Of a stretch of 20,112 nt of DNA, positions 17,993 through 20,112 are shown one piece after another. Source of the DNA: STC-74 sp031423995 (GTDB lineage: Bacteria; Patescibacteriota; Gracilibacteria; BD1-5; UBA2023); the NCBI GenBank assembly GCA_031423995.1, contig JANPGO010000039.1:1-20112 (forward strand). The letters are read 5' to 3'. Under the pieces are notes generated by a model. It saw only the letters and a program-made list of their open reading frames with translations. It did not search any database and was not told the origin of the DNA. The position numbers were made by a program, and so were the translations under genes. Within the stretch, counting starts at the first letter, position 1. The number at the start of each line of letters is the position of its first letter.

Positions 17993-17998
17993 TATACT
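17993..17998 (+). promoter_or_regulatory. -10 box of grpE, suggesting a leaderless message
   Basis: TATACT ends 6 bases before the ATG at 18005, so transcription would begin at or next to the start codon. No good -35 is seen; that stretch lies inside the preceding terminator. Confidence 0.35.
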
Positions 17999-18004
17999 CA
18001 ATGT

Positions 18005-18562
18005 ATGACACAACAAGACCCCGTACAGGATACTGCCAATGAAAATAATGAATCTCCAATGCTCGAAGAGCTGGAAGAGTTAGTATCAGAAGATACAACT
18101 GTTACTGGAGCATCAACTGGCTCAACTCCCAATGCCGATGAACTGATTCAAAACCTCCAGAATGCACTTACTCGCTCGCAGGCGGACTATCAGAATCTCC
18201 TCATGCGAGTCGAGCGTGACAAGGCTGATATGGTCCATTTTCTCTCAGCGAAGATCCTCCTCCCACTCCTCACCCAAGTCGATAACCTCGAACGCGCTGT
18301 GAAGCTCAAGGAAGGTATTGAAGGCGATACTTTCGTCGATGGTGTTCGCTCGGTCCTCGCAGGGATGCAGAAATATCTCGAGTCACAGTGAGTGACTGCA
18401 TTCGTCTCGCTCGGTCAAGAAGTCGATCCTGACCGTCACGATGTCATGACGGAGATGGCGGGTGAAGCAGGGAAAGTCGTCCAAGAATTCGAAAAGGGGT
18501 ATATGCTTCGAGATCGAGTTCTCCGCCATGCAAAGGTCGTAGTGGGGAATGGTAACGAATAA
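18005..18562 (+). CDS. grpE: nucleotide exchange factor GrpE
   Basis: The 185-residue product is the ADP/ATP exchange factor for DnaK. An acidic, low-complexity N-terminus (about residues 1-50) is followed by the long dimerising helix (ALTRSQADYQNLLMRVERDKAD), the four-helix region (AKILLPLLTQVDNLERAV, GVRSVLAGMQKYLESQG) and the beta domain (VDPDRHDVMTEM, EFEKGYMLRDRVLRHAKVVV), which matches the GrpE signature ending in GYxLxDRVLRxAxVxV. One UGA (codon 130, LESQ-G) splits it in the standard code. No dnaK or dnaJ is in the window. The start ATG lies just after a -10-like TATACT. Confidence 0.95.
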
Positions 18563-18681
18563 ATAGTAATGATTAACGAGTAAATTATAGTTATCCAGTT
18601 CTTCTTGAATACGAATACAATCAATAGAATCAGAGTCTCAAAACCAAACCTAGAACTGAGCACCAAACTAACATTTTCTCT

Positions 18682-19299
18682 ATGAGAGATACTATCCGCG
18701 AGATCCTCGCCAAAATTGAAGCCCTGAACAATGACCTGCGTGAAGAGTATGATCGGCTCTCAGAAAAATATGGTTTCTATTTTCAACAAAAAAAAATCAT
18801 CTTTCTCGATCTCTTTCGGGAGAAAAACAAAATCAAAAAGATACCACTCTACCAGTATATCATTCCAAAGAATTGGAGACATGTTCGGTATATCCTCTCA
18901 ATACCGTTTATCTACGGGATGTTTGTTCCAGCGGTATTTCTCGATATCTGTGTTACCATATATCAATATGTTGCCTTTCCGCTCTATTCGATCCCCCTTG
19001 TAAAGCGTTCTGATTGTATTATCTACGATCGGAAATTTCTCGATTATCTCAATCTCCTCGAGAAGATTAACTGTCTTTACTGTAGCTATATGAATGGGGT
19101 GTTCGCCTATGCGGTTGAGATATGAGCGCGAACGGAGCGTTTCTGGTGTCCACTGAAATCAGCACATAAGCCGAGATTTACCCATGGGTGGTACAAGGAC
19201 TTTGCTGACTATGGTGATCCGGATGAATGGCATCAGAAGATGCAATTCGATGAGAAAATGTTCATTGATGCGTATGGGGAGCAGTGTTTCATAAAATAA
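18682..19299 (+). CDS. conserved membrane protein with NCxYCSY...ARTExFWCPLK motifs (205 aa)
   Basis: A charged helical N-terminus (residues 1-60) leads into a hydrophobic part (about 70-110, YILSIPFIYGMFVPAVFLDI and the following stretch) that likely spans the membrane twice. After it come INCLYCSYMNGVFAYAVEIG, ARTERFWCPLKSAHK, HGWYKDFADYGD and a short acidic end. The two Cys of CLYC and the later WCP Cys, plus His, could bind metal. I recall similar hypothetical proteins with this NC.YC.Y.NG...ARTE..WCP pattern in several bacterial groups but know no function. The Gly before ARTE is UGA, so without the recoding the third Cys motif would be lost. It stands alone, with about 120 bases before it that show no clear promoter. 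Confidence 0.8.
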
Positions 19300-19341
19300 T
19301 CAAATAACGCTTTAAATATTTCTTTTCTAAATCTCAACTTC

Positions 19342-20112
19342 ATGCTTCCACCACTCCTCACATCTCGTCTTCGATCCATTCTCGGAAACAATACTGATCT
19401 CGTGATGGATGCACTTGACCATGAACGCAACGGTTCTTTTCGTATGAATTTCCTCAAGTGAGATGGGATAGATGTCCTCCAGGAATTCAGTGAAAAATGA
19501 ATCACAGCAGAGCCATTTGATGGTATTCCTTGAGCCTATACCTTTGACCGAACTCATGAATATGCGATCAAGGGAAGTCGAGCGTTCTATAATGGAAAGA
19601 TCTATCTCCAGTCGATTGCATCAATGATCCCAGTCCTCGCACTCGACCCAAAACCGAATGAGATGATCCTCGATATCTGTGCAGCGCCTGGATCCAAGAC
19701 GACACAGATGACCATGATGATGCATAATACTGGCAAAATAGTCGCCATAGAACAGAATCAGATCCGCTTTGATAAGCTGATGCACAATGCAGGTCTCCAA
19801 GGCGCGACCAATGTCGAAGGTGTGAAGCTCGATGCCAAGAAGTACCTCATAGGGGATTTCGAGACCACGGGTGATGAGATCCACAAGAAGGGAAAGTATG
19901 CGAAATATATCGAACCGAAGTATCAGAAATTCACGGACTCGGTCGAGCGAAAGATTCCGATTTTTGATCGTATACTTCTCGATGCTCCCTGTAGTGCAGA
20001 GGGTCGCATCCTTATCTCCAATGAGAAATCCTATGGATTCTGGTCGATCGAGAATATCGAGGCGAAATCAGCACTCCAGCATGAGCTCCTCACCCTCGCA
20101 GTCGCATCCCTC
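19342..20112 (+). CDS. NOP2/Sun (RsmB/RsmF) family RNA cytosine-C5 methyltransferase (3' partial)
   Basis: The frame is open to the window edge (257 codons seen). An N-terminal region (RMNFLKGDGIDVLQEF, FYNGKIYLQSIASMIPVLAL) leads to SAM motif I (LDICAAPGSKTTQM), the acidic motif (IVAIEQN) and motif IV (LLDAPCSAEGR) with the Cys that helps release the product. The usual nucleophile Cys in motif VI lies beyond the window. The family methylates C5 of cytosine in 16S rRNA or tRNA. A segment between about residues 175 and 205 (HKKGKYAKYIEPKYQKF) is like that of RsmF/YebU-type members. Three UGAs (residues 40, 53 and 64) lie near the N-terminus. Confidence 0.92.

Noticed and set aside
1..20112. 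CRISPR array, insertion sequence or rRNA/tRNA genes
   Set aside because: No spaced direct repeats, no transposase frame and no recognisable tRNA or rRNA sequence was seen; the only repeats are the short palindromic element and one 14-bp duplication.

Overview
The window is chromosomal DNA from a bacterium that reads UGA as glycine (translation table 25). That code is known from the candidate phyla Absconditabacteria (SR1) and Gracilibacteria (BD1-5); the sequence does not say which. Read with the standard code, most genes break into pieces. Read with UGA=Gly, nearly every one becomes a single frame ending in TAA or TAG, and the UGAs fall where the families need glycine, for example beside the subtilase catalytic His, in the Nudix box region, and in a Gly-rich linker. 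Two genes (281-1108 minus and 7765-8826 plus) exist only under this code. No gene start has a recognisable Shine-Dalgarno sequence.

Layout. 1-1108: the end of an unknown gene, then an AT-rich unknown gene convergent with it. 1335-5522 (minus): a very large secreted subtilase with an I9-like propeptide and SLH-like and Ig/FN3-like C-terminal regions, interrupted by an in-frame TAA just after the signal peptide. 5787-7609 (minus): typA/bipA. 7765-10499 (plus): a UGA-rich unknown gene, a CYTH-domain protein and a secreted Cys-containing protein. 10536-11492: a strong promoter, a 20-codon leader ORF with three consecutive Pro codons, competing RNA hairpins and an intrinsic terminator, followed by a glutamate 5-kinase-like gene (proB); this has the form of a proline attenuator. 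11560-16602: a tight run of proS (no editing insert), a Nudix hydrolase, a SanA-like protein, a RumA/TrmA-like RNA methyltransferase and a PepP-like aminopeptidase. 16599-17324 (minus): an endonuclease/exonuclease/phosphatase-family protein. 17452-20112 (plus): a small membrane-anchored protein, grpE, a conserved membrane protein with paired Cys motifs, and the 5' part of a NOP2/Sun-family rRNA cytosine methyltransferase.

Themes. Proline metabolism recurs (proB, proS, Xaa-Pro aminopeptidase) next to the candidate attenuator. A dispersed imperfect palindrome (TTTGTCATtCTGAG...) occurs four times; two copies are inside the RNA methyltransferase and are translated. UGA use varies strongly between genes, from none in typA to about 70% of glycines in the 7765-8826 gene. 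Two convergent gene pairs overlap only by a shared CTAG that holds both stop codons.
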